From Candidatus Poribacteria bacterium WGA-3G (lineage in GTDB: Bacteria > Poribacteria > WGA-4E > WGA-3G), in assembly GCA_000406005.1 (NCBI GenBank), contig ASZN01000034.1, positions 1 to 38,720 of the forward strand: 38,720 bases of DNA, in the 5' to 3' direction. Position 1 is the first letter of the stretch. Each line of letters opens with the position of its first letter. The position numbers were made by a program, and so were the translations under genes. Below are positions 8,371 through 17,605 of the stretch, in pieces. The notes under the pieces were generated by a model. That model saw nothing but the letters and a program-made list of their open reading frames with translations, was not told the origin of the DNA and ran no database searches.

Positions 8371-9120
8371 ATGAAAATCCTTACGTTATTCTTGTCATTC
8401 ACCTTTTTACTCATGAGTGCCACTTTAGGGATTACAGGTGAAGATCCTGATATGGTGGCATACTACCCCTTTGAGGGTAACCCCGAAGACGCATCCGGAA
8501 ACGATAACCACGGCGAAATTACAGGCGGATCCAAATGGGTTGCTGGTAAATTTGGAGATGCCATCCACTTAGACCCGGGAGCCTTTGTTGGGCTGCAAGT
8601 TTCCGATTCTCTCCACGGAGACATTTTCAAATCAGACCCGTTTACAATCTCCGCTTGGATTAATCCGAACTTCGAGGGTACCACATGGGAACACATCTGG
8701 TGGAGCCTGCCGGGTGCTTCCGGACATAATACCTTCTTTCTCAACAAAGACCAAGGACTCCTCTCTTGGCGTGGACAGGTCGGTGGATGGACAGTCCTAT
8801 GCCAGACCGACGGTGGAATCGTTGAAGCGGATAAGTGGATGCACGTAGCCGTCACAGGCGATGGCGATAAATTCAAAATTTACGCCGATGGTGAGAAGGT
8901 CGCCGAAACCGACTTCCAAGAGACCCGTGGCGAAAACGTCACTTATCATCTTGGCGGTGAAGGTGGCGAGACTTTTGCGGGGTTATTGGACGATTACGCA
9001 GTCTTTACCCGTGCTTTGGACGAAGCCGAAATCAATCTAATCATGGAGGGCGTTGAGACGTTCTTACCCGTGGAACCACGCGGTAAACTCGCAACCCAAT
9101 GGGCAGATCTCAAACGCTAA
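8371..9120 (+). CDS. secreted LamG / concanavalin-like lectin-domain protein
   Basis: About 249 residues from ATG 8371, chosen because AAGGGAG lies upstream and a signal peptide begins here (MKILTLFLSFTFLLMSATLG). The upstream in-frame start at 8311 would place 20 unrelated residues before it. The mature part is a single LamG-type jelly roll: MVAYYPFEGNPEDASGNDNH at the start, FTISAWINPN in the middle, WMHVAVTGDGDKFKIYADGE, and the terminal LDDYAVFTRALDEAEI. The tail VEPRGKLATQWADLKR matches the other exported proteins here. It most likely binds glycans or mediates surface contact. No hydrolase residues are seen. Confidence 0.85.
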   Translation: MKILTLFLSFTFLLMSATLGITGEDPDMVAYYPFEGNPEDASGNDNHGEITGGSKWVAGKFGDAIHLDPGAFVGLQVSDSLHGDIFKSDPFTISAWINPNFEGTTWEHIWWSLPGASGHNTFFLNKDQGLLSWRGQVGGWTVLCQTDGGIVEADKWMHVAVTGDGDKFKIYADGEKVAETDFQETRGENVTYHLGGEGGETFAGLLDDYAVFTRALDEAEINLIMEGVETFLPVEPRGKLATQWADLKR

Positions 9121-9132
9121 TCCGAGAACCGA

Positions 9133-9157
9133 TAGGCGCGGTTTGTTCCCGCGCCTA
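9133..9157. repeat. REP-like palindrome
   Basis: TAGGCGCGG (9133-9141), a 7-base loop, then CCGCGCCTA (9149-9157). The minus strand reads C-GGTAGG-CGCGG, with the GTAGG head typical of REP elements. Its core GCGCGGTTTGT resembles GCGGGGTTTGT at 32755. It lies between the LamG gene and hsdM and might also end transcription. Confidence 0.55.
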
Positions 9158-9189
9158 CCGACAACCATTCCTCCAAAGGAAACCAACCA

Positions 9190-10815
9190 TTGCCAAAACA
9201 GAAAACCGCAACAGAACCGACCCAAACCACACTCCCCTTTCCGTCCACAGACGAAGAACATCTGGATATATCCACCCTCGAAACATGGCTATTGGATGCC
9301 GCGAATACCATCCGTGGCGCGAGCGACGCACCGAAGTTCAAGGATTTCATCTTGCCGTTGATCTTCTATAAACGCCTCTCCGATGTCTTTGATGACGAAT
9401 TCTCGAAACAGATTGAGGTATTCGGAGATGAAGATAGTGCTCGAGAAATTATTGAGGCTGATCATAAGGATGCGCTCGAAAAAGACCGTCCGCCGATTGT
9501 CCGTTTTTACATTCCGCAGCAGTATAGTTGGGAGGCACTCCACAACCACGCCGCCGATGGTCATTTGGGAGAATTTGTCACCGAGGCGATGCGCGAGGTC
9601 GCACGTCTGAATCCACTTTTGCAAGGCGTTCTTGATGTCAAGGATTTCAACGAAAGCCAGAGCGGACAACGGACGCTTGACGAGGAACGGCTGGAGGCAC
9701 TGATTGAGGTGCTAAGTCGGCATCGGCTTGGGCTGCAGGACACCGAACCCGACATCCTCGGCCGTGCGTATGAGTATCTGTTACGGAAGTTCGCCGAAGG
9801 ACAAGGACAGAGCGCGGGCGAGTTCTACACACCGAAAGAGGTCGGGTGGCTCATGGCGCGTCTCCTTAACCCGGAACCCTACAAAACGATCTACGATCCG
9901 GCGTGCGGTTCAGGCGGTCTGCTCATCAAGCCGCGCCTGCTGTTCACACAGACACATCCAGATCAAAAGAGTCAGGCACCGCAAATCTATGGACAGGAAC
10001 TCACACCGACGACCTACGCCATGGCGAAGATGAACGCTTTCCTGCACGACTTTATCGGTGCAGATATTCAGATCGGGGATACTTTCCGTAATCCGCGTTT
10101 TATTGAAAACAGTTCATCGCTGCAACGGTTTGACTATGTGGTTGCGAATCCGATGTGGAATCAGAAGGAATATGACGAGGCTTTTTACGAGAACGACAAT
10201 TGGAGCCGATTTTCGGACGGCACCGCGCCGAGTTCGTCCGCTGATTGGGGATGGGTGCAGCACATCCTCGCCTCTCTAAAGAACGACGGACGTGCTGCAA
10301 TTGTGCTGGATACCGGTGCGGTCTCTCGCGGGTCCGGGAGTAAAAACGCTGATCGGGAACGTGATATCCGCAAAAAGTTCGTGGAAAGAGACCTAATTGA
10401 AGGCGTGGTTCTTCTCCCTGAAAACCTGTTTTACAACACCAGTGCGCCGGGGATTATCTTGTTGCTTAATCGAAACAAGCCATCGGAACGTAAAGAACAG
10501 ATACTGCTTATCAATCTCTCCCAGCACTTCGAGAAGGGAAAACCGAAAAACATCCTCACCGATGAAGGGATTGATGCAGCGACGGAAGTCTATCAGGCGT
10601 GGGAGTCTCGTGAAAAGTTGAGCAGTGTTATCACACTGGGAGATGCCCAAAAAACCGATTACAATCTGAGTCCGTCCCAATTTGTAGACGTAGGCGACAA
10701 GGTAGAACACCGTCCAGTGAACGAGATTCTTGCAGACTTAACAGAAGCACGCATCGCCCGCGAGAAGGCAGATAAAGCGTTGGCAGATGTGTTGACACAA
10801 CTTAGTTTACAGTGA
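9190..10815 (+). CDS. hsdM: type I restriction-modification methyltransferase subunit (HsdM)
   Basis: 541 residues with a TTG start at 9190, preceded by AAAGGA. The N-terminal helical domain (LETWLLDAANTIRGASDAPK...LPLIFYKRLSDVFDDE) is typical of HsdM. The AdoMet-binding motif is DPACGSGG (236-243) and the adenine-binding catalytic motif is NPMW (320-323), standing for the usual NPPF/NPPY. AGEFYTPKEVGWLM lies just before motif I, as expected. It should form the M2S methylase that makes N6-methyladenine, and the R2M2S2 nuclease with HsdR. Its partners hsdS and hsdR are not adjacent. They start 8-9.5 kb downstream, after an AT-rich cassette. Base composition is GC-richer than the cassette (38 of 60 bases G+C at 9901-9960). 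Confidence 0.95.
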   Translation: MPKQKTATEPTQTTLPFPSTDEEHLDISTLETWLLDAANTIRGASDAPKFKDFILPLIFYKRLSDVFDDEFSKQIEVFGDEDSAREIIEADHKDALEKDRPPIVRFYIPQQYSWEALHNHAADGHLGEFVTEAMREVARLNPLLQGVLDVKDFNESQSGQRTLDEERLEALIEVLSRHRLGLQDTEPDILGRAYEYLLRKFAEGQGQSAGEFYTPKEVGWLMARLLNPEPYKTIYDPACGSGGLLIKPRLLFTQTHPDQKSQAPQIYGQELTPTTYAMAKMNAFLHDFIGADIQIGDTFRNPRFIENSSSLQRFDYVVANPMWNQKEYDEAFYENDNWSRFSDGTAPSSSADWGWVQHILASLKNDGRAAIVLDTGAVSRGSGSKNADRERDIRKKFVERDLIEGVVLLPENLFYNTSAPGIILLLNRNKPSERKEQILLINLSQHFEKGKPKNILTDEGIDAATEVYQAWESREKLSSVITLGDAQKTDYNLSPSQFVDVGDKVEHRPVNEILADLTEARIAREKADKALADVLTQLSLQ

Positions 10816-10903
10816 ATCCCATTAGTAGTTTCGGACTTAATAAGTTTCGCGGAATACCGATATGCTTGGGTTCTTCTAAACCTTACTATCATTGACTTTT
10901 TGC

Positions 10904-10933
10904 TTGATTTTTTTGGAGTGAAAATGATATAAT
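10904..10933 (+). promoter_or_regulatory. sigma-70-like promoter of the inserted cassette
   Basis: TTGATT (10904-10909), 18-base spacer, TATAAT (10928-10933), lying between hsdM and the cytosine methyltransferase gene. Its presence suggests that the cassette is transcribed independently of hsdM. Confidence 0.6.
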
Positions 10934-10996
10934 AGGGTATCTTCTTCATCTGGGAGACAGTCAACATAGAAACGTAACATGACCAAGGAGTGGGTT

Positions 10997-12118
10997 ATGG
11001 ATTTAATAAAAGAAAAAAAATCTTCGTTATCCATATCAGCGGTGGACCTGTTCTGCGGTGTGGGGGGTCTGACGTATGGACTTCGGCAGGCAGGTATAAA
11101 TGTTGTTGCCGGACTTGATGTTGACGAAACGTGTAAGTACGCCTTTGAAGAAAACAACCCCTTTCCAGAAAACAATAAAGCACAGTTTATCTCAAAGGAC
11201 ATTCGTGAATTTACGAGTGCCGAGCTTGCCGAATTATACCCAAAAGATAGTATTAAGCTTCTTGTTGGGTGTGCCCCGTGTCAACCTTTTTCTGCTCATA
11301 CGCGAAAGAATAAGGATCGAAATTCCGATGAACGATGGAGTTTGCTTGACGACTTCGGAAGATTAATTGAAAAGGTAAACCCTCATCTGATAGCGTTTGA
11401 GAATGTACCTCTTATCAGAAAAGAGAATATCTTTAGGAACTTTTGTAATAAGCTTCGTTCCCTCTATTATTATTTCCATCCAGAATTAATGGTCTACTGT
11501 CCTGACTACGGTGTCCCCCAAAAGCGGCAGCGTCTGGTGCTAATTGCCTCGACTTGGGATAATTTTGAACTTCTTCCAAAAAGGCACTCCGGTTCTTCGG
11601 AAGATGGATTGCTCCCTTTCCAAACTGTTAAAGATGCCATTGGTGACCTCCCTGAAATTGATGATGGTGAGGTGTCTGAATCAGATCCCCTTCATCGCTC
11701 AAGGAAACTAACTGAAATGAATAAAAAACGTATTAAGCAATCAAATCCTGGTGGGACCTGGAAAGATTGGGATGAGGAACTGCGTTTACCGTGTCACCAA
11801 AAGCCTTCAGGAAAAGGGTATACAACGGTTTATGGTCGTATGGAATGGGAGGATCTGGCTCCAACAATCACGACACAATTTAACAATTTGGGCAGCGGAC
11901 GATTCGGGCATCCCCAACAGCATAGAGCTCTTTCACTTCGAGAGGGTGCCCTTCTGCAAACTTTCCCAAAAGATTACAAGTTTGTTGAACCCGATTCACC
12001 AATCATAGTGAGTCGCATAGCGTCCTACATCGGAAATGCTGTTCCTGTTGAACTCGCAAAGGTTATAGGTGAGAGTATACAGAAACATGTAAAGGAGAAC
12101 GTAAATGGATACTCCTAA
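10997..12118 (+). CDS. DNA (cytosine-5) methyltransferase
   Basis: 373 residues. Start set at ATG 10997 because AAGGAG (10984-10989) precedes it; the ATG at 10979 would include that site in the coding region. Ordered C5-methylase motifs: I, DLFCGVGGLTYGL (17-29); IV, GCAPCQPFSAH with catalytic Cys95; VI, FENVPLI with Glu135; VIII, YGVPQKRQRLVLIAS; IX region, GRMEWEDLAPTITT; X, near the C-terminus, SYIGNAVPVELAKVI. The target-recognition part between VIII and IX is short. The following ATPase gene overlaps its 3' end by 14 bases. The gene is AT-rich compared with hsdM. It probably protects DNA from the nuclease-like neighbours. Confidence 0.95.
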   Translation: MDLIKEKKSSLSISAVDLFCGVGGLTYGLRQAGINVVAGLDVDETCKYAFEENNPFPENNKAQFISKDIREFTSAELAELYPKDSIKLLVGCAPCQPFSAHTRKNKDRNSDERWSLLDDFGRLIEKVNPHLIAFENVPLIRKENIFRNFCNKLRSLYYYFHPELMVYCPDYGVPQKRQRLVLIASTWDNFELLPKRHSGSSEDGLLPFQTVKDAIGDLPEIDDGEVSESDPLHRSRKLTEMNKKRIKQSNPGGTWKDWDEELRLPCHQKPSGKGYTTVYGRMEWEDLAPTITTQFNNLGSGRFGHPQQHRALSLREGALLQTFPKDYKFVEPDSPIIVSRIASYIGNAVPVELAKVIGESIQKHVKENVNGYS

Positions 12119-14114
12119 AAAGTATCAGATGACTATTAACCTTAACGTCTTAAACCATCTCGGTATAAATCTTTATAGTAATATTCCGGCTGTATTGTCG
12201 GAAGTTGTAGCAAATTCTTGGGATGCTGACGCAACAAATGTTGATATTGAAATTGGGACAGAAAGAATCACTATCACCGACGATGGACACGGTATGACAT
12301 TCGACGACATCAATAACAAGTACCTTGAGATTGGATATGAAAGACGAACACATGAAGCAGTAAAGACAGAAAAGTTTGATCGTGATGTTATGGGCAGGAA
12401 GGGCATTGGCAAACTTTCACTTTTTTCGATCGCTAAAATTGTTAAGGTTGAAACTTTTAGAGACGGTTCACGAAATGGGTTTGTGATGTCAACAGATGAA
12501 ATTGAGGAACACATTAAACAGAACAACCACAAACCTTATGAACCTACACCTATGCCCGATTCTGAAATGGTACTTAATAAAACAGGAACGCGAATTGTCC
12601 TTACAGATCTAAAAAAACGGATTTTAATAACTCATCCAGAATATGTTAAGAGGCGGCTTGCTCGTAGGTTCAGTATAATTGGAGATGATAACTTTACGGT
12701 TTGTGTTGATGGAACTCCTATTAATATTACAGATCGAGATTATTTTGATAAACTTCAATATCTCTGGCACTATGGAGATAAAAGTGAACAATATGTAGAA
12801 TTATGCAACAAATCGGACAAGTTTGAACATGAGGAAAAGAGAAAAGGTTCAATACAGTATGAACGTAAATCACAGTATGAAATTTATCACGTGAGAGGCT
12901 GGATTGGAACTGTTACAACACCGTCAGTTCTTACAGATAAAGATGTGAAGGAAAACCTTAACAAGATTGTAGTCATGGTTCGTGGTAAACTTGCACAGGA
13001 AGACATCCTTGAGGATATTAGAGAAGCAGGTTTTTACAACAAATACCTTATAGGTGAAATACATGCAGATTTTCTGGATGATAATGAATTATTTGATATT
13101 GCAACCAGCAATAGGCAAGAGATAATAAAGGATGATCAGAGATATATTTCCCTTAGAGATTGGATAAAAAGCGAGTTGAGTCATATACGTGTTAAATGGG
13201 ATGATTTGCGTACTCTACAAATAAATGAGGAGGCACAACAGATACCTGCAATTAAAGAATGGCTCCATGAATTACCACCTCCAAAACGTCAACAAGCAAA
13301 GGTGTTCATTGATAAAATAGCCGAACTTGATATAGACGAACCCAAAGATAGAAATCTGTTCTATAAACATACGGCTTTAGCCTTTGAGAATCTACTATAC
13401 AAACAGTCGCTGGATAAACTGGATAAAATATCAACAGAAACACTTCCAACTTTTCTGGAGATTATAGGTAATTTTGACGATTTTGAAGCCACATTATATT
13501 ATCAAATTATCCAAGAGAGATTAGAGATCATTTCTGCCCTGAGAGATAAGGTTGAAGACAACTCAGTGGAAAAAACTATCCAGAAATTTCTTTACGAACA
13601 CCTCTGGTTGTTAGACTCTTCATGGGATAGAGCGACAGAAACACCGTATATGGAGCAAAGCGTCAAAAAAGAGTTCAAAGATATTGACGCTAAAGAAATA
13701 CTCACGGATCCAGAATTGAACGGACGTTATGACATCAAATATAAAATGACAGCCGGAAAACATGTCATCATTGAGTTAAAACGTGCTGATCGGGTATTGA
13801 ATCATAATGATTTGCTCAAACAGGTTGAAAAATACGGAAATGCTCTTCGGAAATTAATTCGGGCGACAGGTAAGAATGAACCTATTGAAATCGTCTGTCT
13901 TGTAGGAAGAGATCTTGAGCAATGGTCAGATGCCGAAGAGAGGGAACGGTCTAAAAGAACAATGGCAGAACAAAATCTCAGGGTTCTGCTCTACGATGAA
14001 CTTATTGAGGATGCCTATCGTAATTATAATGCTTTTTTACAACTTCGCCACGAATATGGAAGGGTTTATCGGCTTATCAAAAACCTTGAAATTGAAGTGC
14101 CAGAGGTAGATTGA
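12105..14114 (+). CDS. MORC/Hsp90-type (GHKL) ATPase with C-terminal PD-(D/E)xK-like domain
   Basis: 669 residues. ATG 12105 lies within the end of the methyltransferase gene and is preceded by AAAGGAG, so translation is coupled. The Bergerat ATPase fold is clear: N-box LSEVVANSWDADATN (Glu33, Asn37), DDGHGM (59-64), and GRKGIGKLS (97-105). A long helical middle follows. Near the end, YDIKYKM (Asp543), then VIIELKRAD (Glu557, Lys559), has the spacing of a D...ExK nuclease core like those in Mrr/DUF4263-type proteins. Iyer, Abhiman and Aravind described MutL/MORC-like ATPases in bacterial restriction systems beside C5 methylases, and this pair fits that type. It is probably the restriction component. 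AT-rich: 19 of 60 bases G+C at 13441-13500. Confidence 0.85.
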   Translation: MDTPKKYQMTINLNVLNHLGINLYSNIPAVLSEVVANSWDADATNVDIEIGTERITITDDGHGMTFDDINNKYLEIGYERRTHEAVKTEKFDRDVMGRKGIGKLSLFSIAKIVKVETFRDGSRNGFVMSTDEIEEHIKQNNHKPYEPTPMPDSEMVLNKTGTRIVLTDLKKRILITHPEYVKRRLARRFSIIGDDNFTVCVDGTPINITDRDYFDKLQYLWHYGDKSEQYVELCNKSDKFEHEEKRKGSIQYERKSQYEIYHVRGWIGTVTTPSVLTDKDVKENLNKIVVMVRGKLAQEDILEDIREAGFYNKYLIGEIHADFLDDNELFDIATSNRQEIIKDDQRYISLRDWIKSELSHIRVKWDDLRTLQINEEAQQIPAIKEWLHELPPPKRQQAKVFIDKIAELDIDEPKDRNLFYKHTALAFENLLYKQSLDKLDKISTETLPTFLEIIGNFDDFEATLYYQIIQERLEIISALRDKVEDNSVEKTIQKFLYEHLWLLDSSWDRATETPYMEQSVKKEFKDIDAKEILTDPELNGRYDIKYKMTAGKHVIIELKRADRVLNHNDLLKQVEKYGNALRKLIRATGKNEPIEIVCLVGRDLEQWSDAEERERSKRTMAEQNLRVLLYDELIEDAYRNYNAFLQLRHEYGRVYRLIKNLEIEVPEVD

Positions 14115-14211
14115 GATAAGTTTTGATATTACAACACAACGTAAGAAACGACTGGGAAATTAGAAAAGCCAGCGATCAGTGGGTTTTGTATTTACTTATC
14201 AAGAGACCACA

Positions 14212-14241
14212 ATGAACGAGATAAATTTGCCAGCATATTAA
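14212..14241 (+). pseudogene. relic of an hsdS 5' end
   Basis: The sequence AGACCACAATGAA before and at 14212 is identical to the leader and start of hsdS at 18828. The following codons give MNEINLPAY then TAA, against MNKMNFPEHW for hsdS. It ends 7 bases before the ribosome site of the STAND ATPase gene. It looks like a leftover of a specificity gene broken by insertion or recombination. Confidence 0.45.
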
Positions 14242-14260
14242 ACAAGGAGAACTCAAAACA

Positions 14261-17200
14261 ATGATTGATTGGTCAAAACTCAAGCCGTATCAAAATGATA
14301 AATACCGTAGTTTTGAAGAATTGTGCTATCAGATTGCCAAAGGGCTTTATGGGGAAAAGGGGCGTTTTACTTCTGTAGACGATAGTGGCGGCGGTGACGG
14401 TGTCGAATTCTACCTTACTTTGCCAAATGGCGATCAATGGGGATGGCAAGCCAAGTTTTACCATCCTCAAGAACGCTTGAACGAAAGTGGTCGAAAGCGA
14501 TCCATCACTAATTCTCTGAAAAAAGCCTGTAAAATACATCCGCGTCTGAAAAAATGGATTTTGTGTACTCCAACCAATTTTACTACAAAAGAACAAGACT
14601 GGTTTAAAAACACACTCCCTCAGTCAATGCCCGAAAATATGAACGTTGAGTTTGAACATTGGGGAGATAGTGACTTCAACAACTGGTTGAGTCAACCGCG
14701 TTTTAGTGGAAAGTTACACTATTTCTTTCGTGAACTTGAACTTGATATGGACTGGTTTAAAACACAGTTTGATAAGCAGATGGCTGGTGTAGGTGATAAA
14801 TTCGATTCGTCCTTGCATACCGAAACTGACGTAGATGCTGAAATTCACGCGCTTTTAGGCGATAAAGCATTCGTGCACCAAATCACTGAATGGATTGAAA
14901 AACTTGAGGAAGATCTTCCGGTTTTAAAGGAAGCAATTGATGATCTCAAACGTCCTATTCCAAATGAAATTGAGTGGGACGAAGAGGAAAAGTCAAAGGT
15001 CATTGGGGCTTCTGAATCACTTCAAGATACCTTAGTGAATATAATTGACAAGTTTGAACAAGCCAGAAAGGTCCTGGATAAACAGGAGCTTACTGCAGCA
15101 CAAGCCATAGACTGGGGAGCCGCGTTCGGTCAACTTCGCAAAGTTTTTGATAACTGTGAAGAAGTTACAATGGAATTTGGCATATCACAGATAAAGTACA
15201 TTGGTGAAGAAGAAAATGAAGAAGAAAATGAAGAACAAGCTTTACACAAGGCAAGCTCGGTTATTCATGGTCCACGTAATCTTGTTGCTAGATTATTGGA
15301 TAAATTTTTCCGACCTGTAATCTGGCAATGCGGACTTATCAACAAGTCGGATCTACATATCCTCGGGGATGCTGGAATTGGCAAAACTCATATCGCTTGT
15401 AATATCTGTGATGATCGATTGGAAAACGGATTACCCGCACTATTTGTCCGCGGAAGTCTTTTTACCACCGAGCAACCAATTGAAACGCAGTTACGGAACA
15501 TTTTTGGGATCCCACCATCCTATGATTGGCACGACTTTTTGCAAGCACTATCAGCGGCTGCTGAAGCGTACCATACCCGTATTCCGTTGATAATTGATGG
15601 ACTTAATGAATCTGTTCATAAGGGAACACTTTCAAAGGTATGGGAGTTGTATCTTAAAGGATTTATTAGCGAAATTGCAGACACAAAGAATATTGTGTTA
15701 ATTACAACGTGTCGAACCAGTTATAAAGAGGCAATTTGGAAAGAAGTCACTCCAAAAGAGTTCAACTGGAAAAAACTCACTTGGGAAGATAAGGATTCAC
15801 CAAATTGGGTTTATGCTTCCGGTTTTGATCGATACGAGGAGGTGGAGCCTGCAGTTGAAAAGTACTTCAACGCGTACAAGATTAAAGCTGATCTTACGGG
15901 GGCACCATTAGAGCAGTTTGAACATCCCATCTACCTCAAGATTTTCTGTGAAACTAAAAATCGTGAACGCACGACTGAGGTACAAGTTTATATAGGCGAG
16001 CAGACGCTTTTTGAAGTTTTTGATGAATATTTGGAGCAATGCAACAAAGCAATATGTGATCGTCTGAATCGTCATCCAAAAACAATTATAGTTCAGTCTG
16101 CTTTAAACAAGATGGCGGCCCACTTGTGGCAAAATAGAAGTCGCGAGATTCCATTTGAAGAACTGGTCCGCATTGTAGACGGTAAATCCCGTGAACATTT
16201 GGATTGGCAGTCATCAAAAACGCGTGCTATAGAAAGCGAAGGGTTGTTAGTTTATCGGGATTGGGTAGATGTCGGTGAAGTCATGCATTTTACCTACGAT
16301 CTATTCGGCGGTTATCTGATTGCAAAATACTTGGTTGATCAAGCTGCTGACGATGTGCGAGAATTTTTAAATAGTGAAGAGGCGGTTGCATTACTGTTTG
16401 GTGAAGACTATCAAACCTTACATCCGATGCACGAAGACATCTGCGGGTGTCTGGCTGCACTTGTACCATCTGAAACAGGACATTTTCTGCACGAGCTTCC
16501 AGATAATAAAAAGACATTTGGTTTATCAATACGTGCTTTATTTGAAATTTCCCCAAAATATATCAATCAAGATTGTATCAATCTGGTTACTCATCTCTTT
16601 GACCAATATCAGAAGAATCGCGATTTCTTTTTCAAGTCAGCAGAAACTACTGTAGGACATCCCAACCATCCGTTCAATGCTTCGTTCTGGTCAGAACGTC
16701 TTTTAGCACTGTCTATGTCAGAACGAGACTTAAGTTGGACAGAATATGTCCGACGCAACCGTTATAGTTTTCGTAACCGTTATAGTTTTGAAGAAATGCT
16801 GATACGCTTTGAGGAAACTTGCCAGAATGATCAAAATATATCTGATATTGGCAAAGAACGTCTACATCTTTTAGCAGAATACATTATGTGGATTCTTACG
16901 TCAACAGTCAGACCTTTGCGCGATCAAGCGACACGCGCACTTTACTGGTACGGACGGCGTTTCCCTCAAGAGTTTTTTGATTTAGTCATGAAATCTTTCA
17001 CAATTAACGACCCTTATGTTCCTGAGCGGATGTTAGCTGCAACTTATGGCATCGCAATGGCACGGCAAAACGATTTTGAGGATACCAGTTTTGTAACTGA
17101 GGTGTTACCTTCGTATGGGAAACAATTGTATGAAGCCATGTTCAAGTCTGATTCTCCACATTCAACAACACACATCTTAGCGCGTGATTATGCAAAACGA

Positions 17201-17605
17201 ACAATTGACATCGCTTTGATACATCATCCTGATTTGTTAACAGATGATGAACGTGAACGCATCACGCCACCGTTTGTAGATGGTGGAATTCGTGAATGGG
17301 GCGAAAGTGAAAATAGAAATAAAGGTGAATATGAAAAAGGTCCCGCTCCATTGCAGATGGATTTTGAGAATTATACCCTTGGATGTTTAGTAACGGATAG
17401 AGGCAACTATAATTTTGAACACCCTGAATACAAGCGTGTTCGAGCGAATGTCTTCTGGCGAATATACGATTTAGGATTTTCATTGGACAGTTTTGGAACG
17501 ATTGACAAACGGCTTCATCAGGAAAATGAGAGATATGGTCGATCAGCAGATGGGCGGAAAACAGATCGATACGGAAAAAAAATACTCTTGGATAGCATTT
17601 TATGA
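14261..17605 (+). CDS. nuclease-STAND NTPase defence protein (N-terminal part, frameshifted)
   Basis: 1114 residues; ATG 14261 is preceded by AAGGAG. The N-terminal domain looks like an Mrr/PD-(D/E)xK nuclease: FEELCYQIAKGLY (Glu19/20), DDSGGGDGVEFY (Asp46), WGWQAKFY (QAK at 63-65). A STAND-type P-loop ATPase follows: Walker A GDAGIGKT (369-376), Walker B LIIDGLNE (443-450), then VLITTCRTSYK as sensor. The rest is helical repeat-like sensor sequence. The architecture resembles nuclease-bearing Avs/STAND phage sensors. The reading frame ends at DRYGKKILLDSIL-stop, whereas in the next frame the run continues as KKYSWIAFYELAGF. Removing one A from the A8 run at 17575-17582 would join the two into one protein of about 1,490 residues. 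Confidence 0.85.
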   Translation: MIDWSKLKPYQNDKYRSFEELCYQIAKGLYGEKGRFTSVDDSGGGDGVEFYLTLPNGDQWGWQAKFYHPQERLNESGRKRSITNSLKKACKIHPRLKKWILCTPTNFTTKEQDWFKNTLPQSMPENMNVEFEHWGDSDFNNWLSQPRFSGKLHYFFRELELDMDWFKTQFDKQMAGVGDKFDSSLHTETDVDAEIHALLGDKAFVHQITEWIEKLEEDLPVLKEAIDDLKRPIPNEIEWDEEEKSKVIGASESLQDTLVNIIDKFEQARKVLDKQELTAAQAIDWGAAFGQLRKVFDNCEEVTMEFGISQIKYIGEEENEEENEEQALHKASSVIHGPRNLVARLLDKFFRPVIWQCGLINKSDLHILGDAGIGKTHIACNICDDRLENGLPALFVRGSLFTTEQPIETQLRNIFGIPPSYDWHDFLQALSAAAEAYHTRIPLIIDGLNESVHKGTLSKVWELYLKGFISEIADTKNIVLITTCRTSYKEAIWKEVTPKEFNWKKLTWEDKDSPNWVYASGFDRYEEVEPAVEKYFNAYKIKADLTGAPLEQFEHPIYLKIFCETKNRERTTEVQVYIGEQTLFEVFDEYLEQCNKAICDRLNRHPKTIIVQSALNKMAAHLWQNRSREIPFEELVRIVDGKSREHLDWQSSKTRAIESEGLLVYRDWVDVGEVMHFTYDLFGGYLIAKYLVDQAADDVREFLNSEEAVALLFGEDYQTLHPMHEDICGCLAALVPSETGHFLHELPDNKKTFGLSIRALFEISPKYINQDCINLVTHLFDQYQKNRDFFFKSAETTVGHPNHPFNASFWSERLLALSMSERDLSWTEYVRRNRYSFRNRYSFEEMLIRFEETCQNDQNISDIGKERLHLLAEYIMWILTSTVRPLRDQATRALYWYGRRFPQEFFDLVMKSFTINDPYVPERMLAATYGIAMARQNDFEDTSFVTEVLPSYGKQLYEAMFKSDSPHSTTHILARDYAKRTIDIALIHHPDLLTDDERERITPPFVDGGIREWGESENRNKGEYEKGPAPLQMDFENYTLGCLVTDRGNYNFEHPEYKRVRANVFWRIYDLGFSLDSFGTIDKRLHQENERYGRSADGRKTDRYGKKILLDSIL

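Noticed and set aside
17493..17579. Separate gene starting at 17493
   Set aside because: The first 29 residues overlap the STAND gene in another frame, with no ribosome site and no family-like content.
17575..17582. Programmed -1 frameshift at the A8 run
   Set aside because: Joining the two frames needs +1 (loss of one A), not -1; simple indel, slippage or sequencing error fits better.
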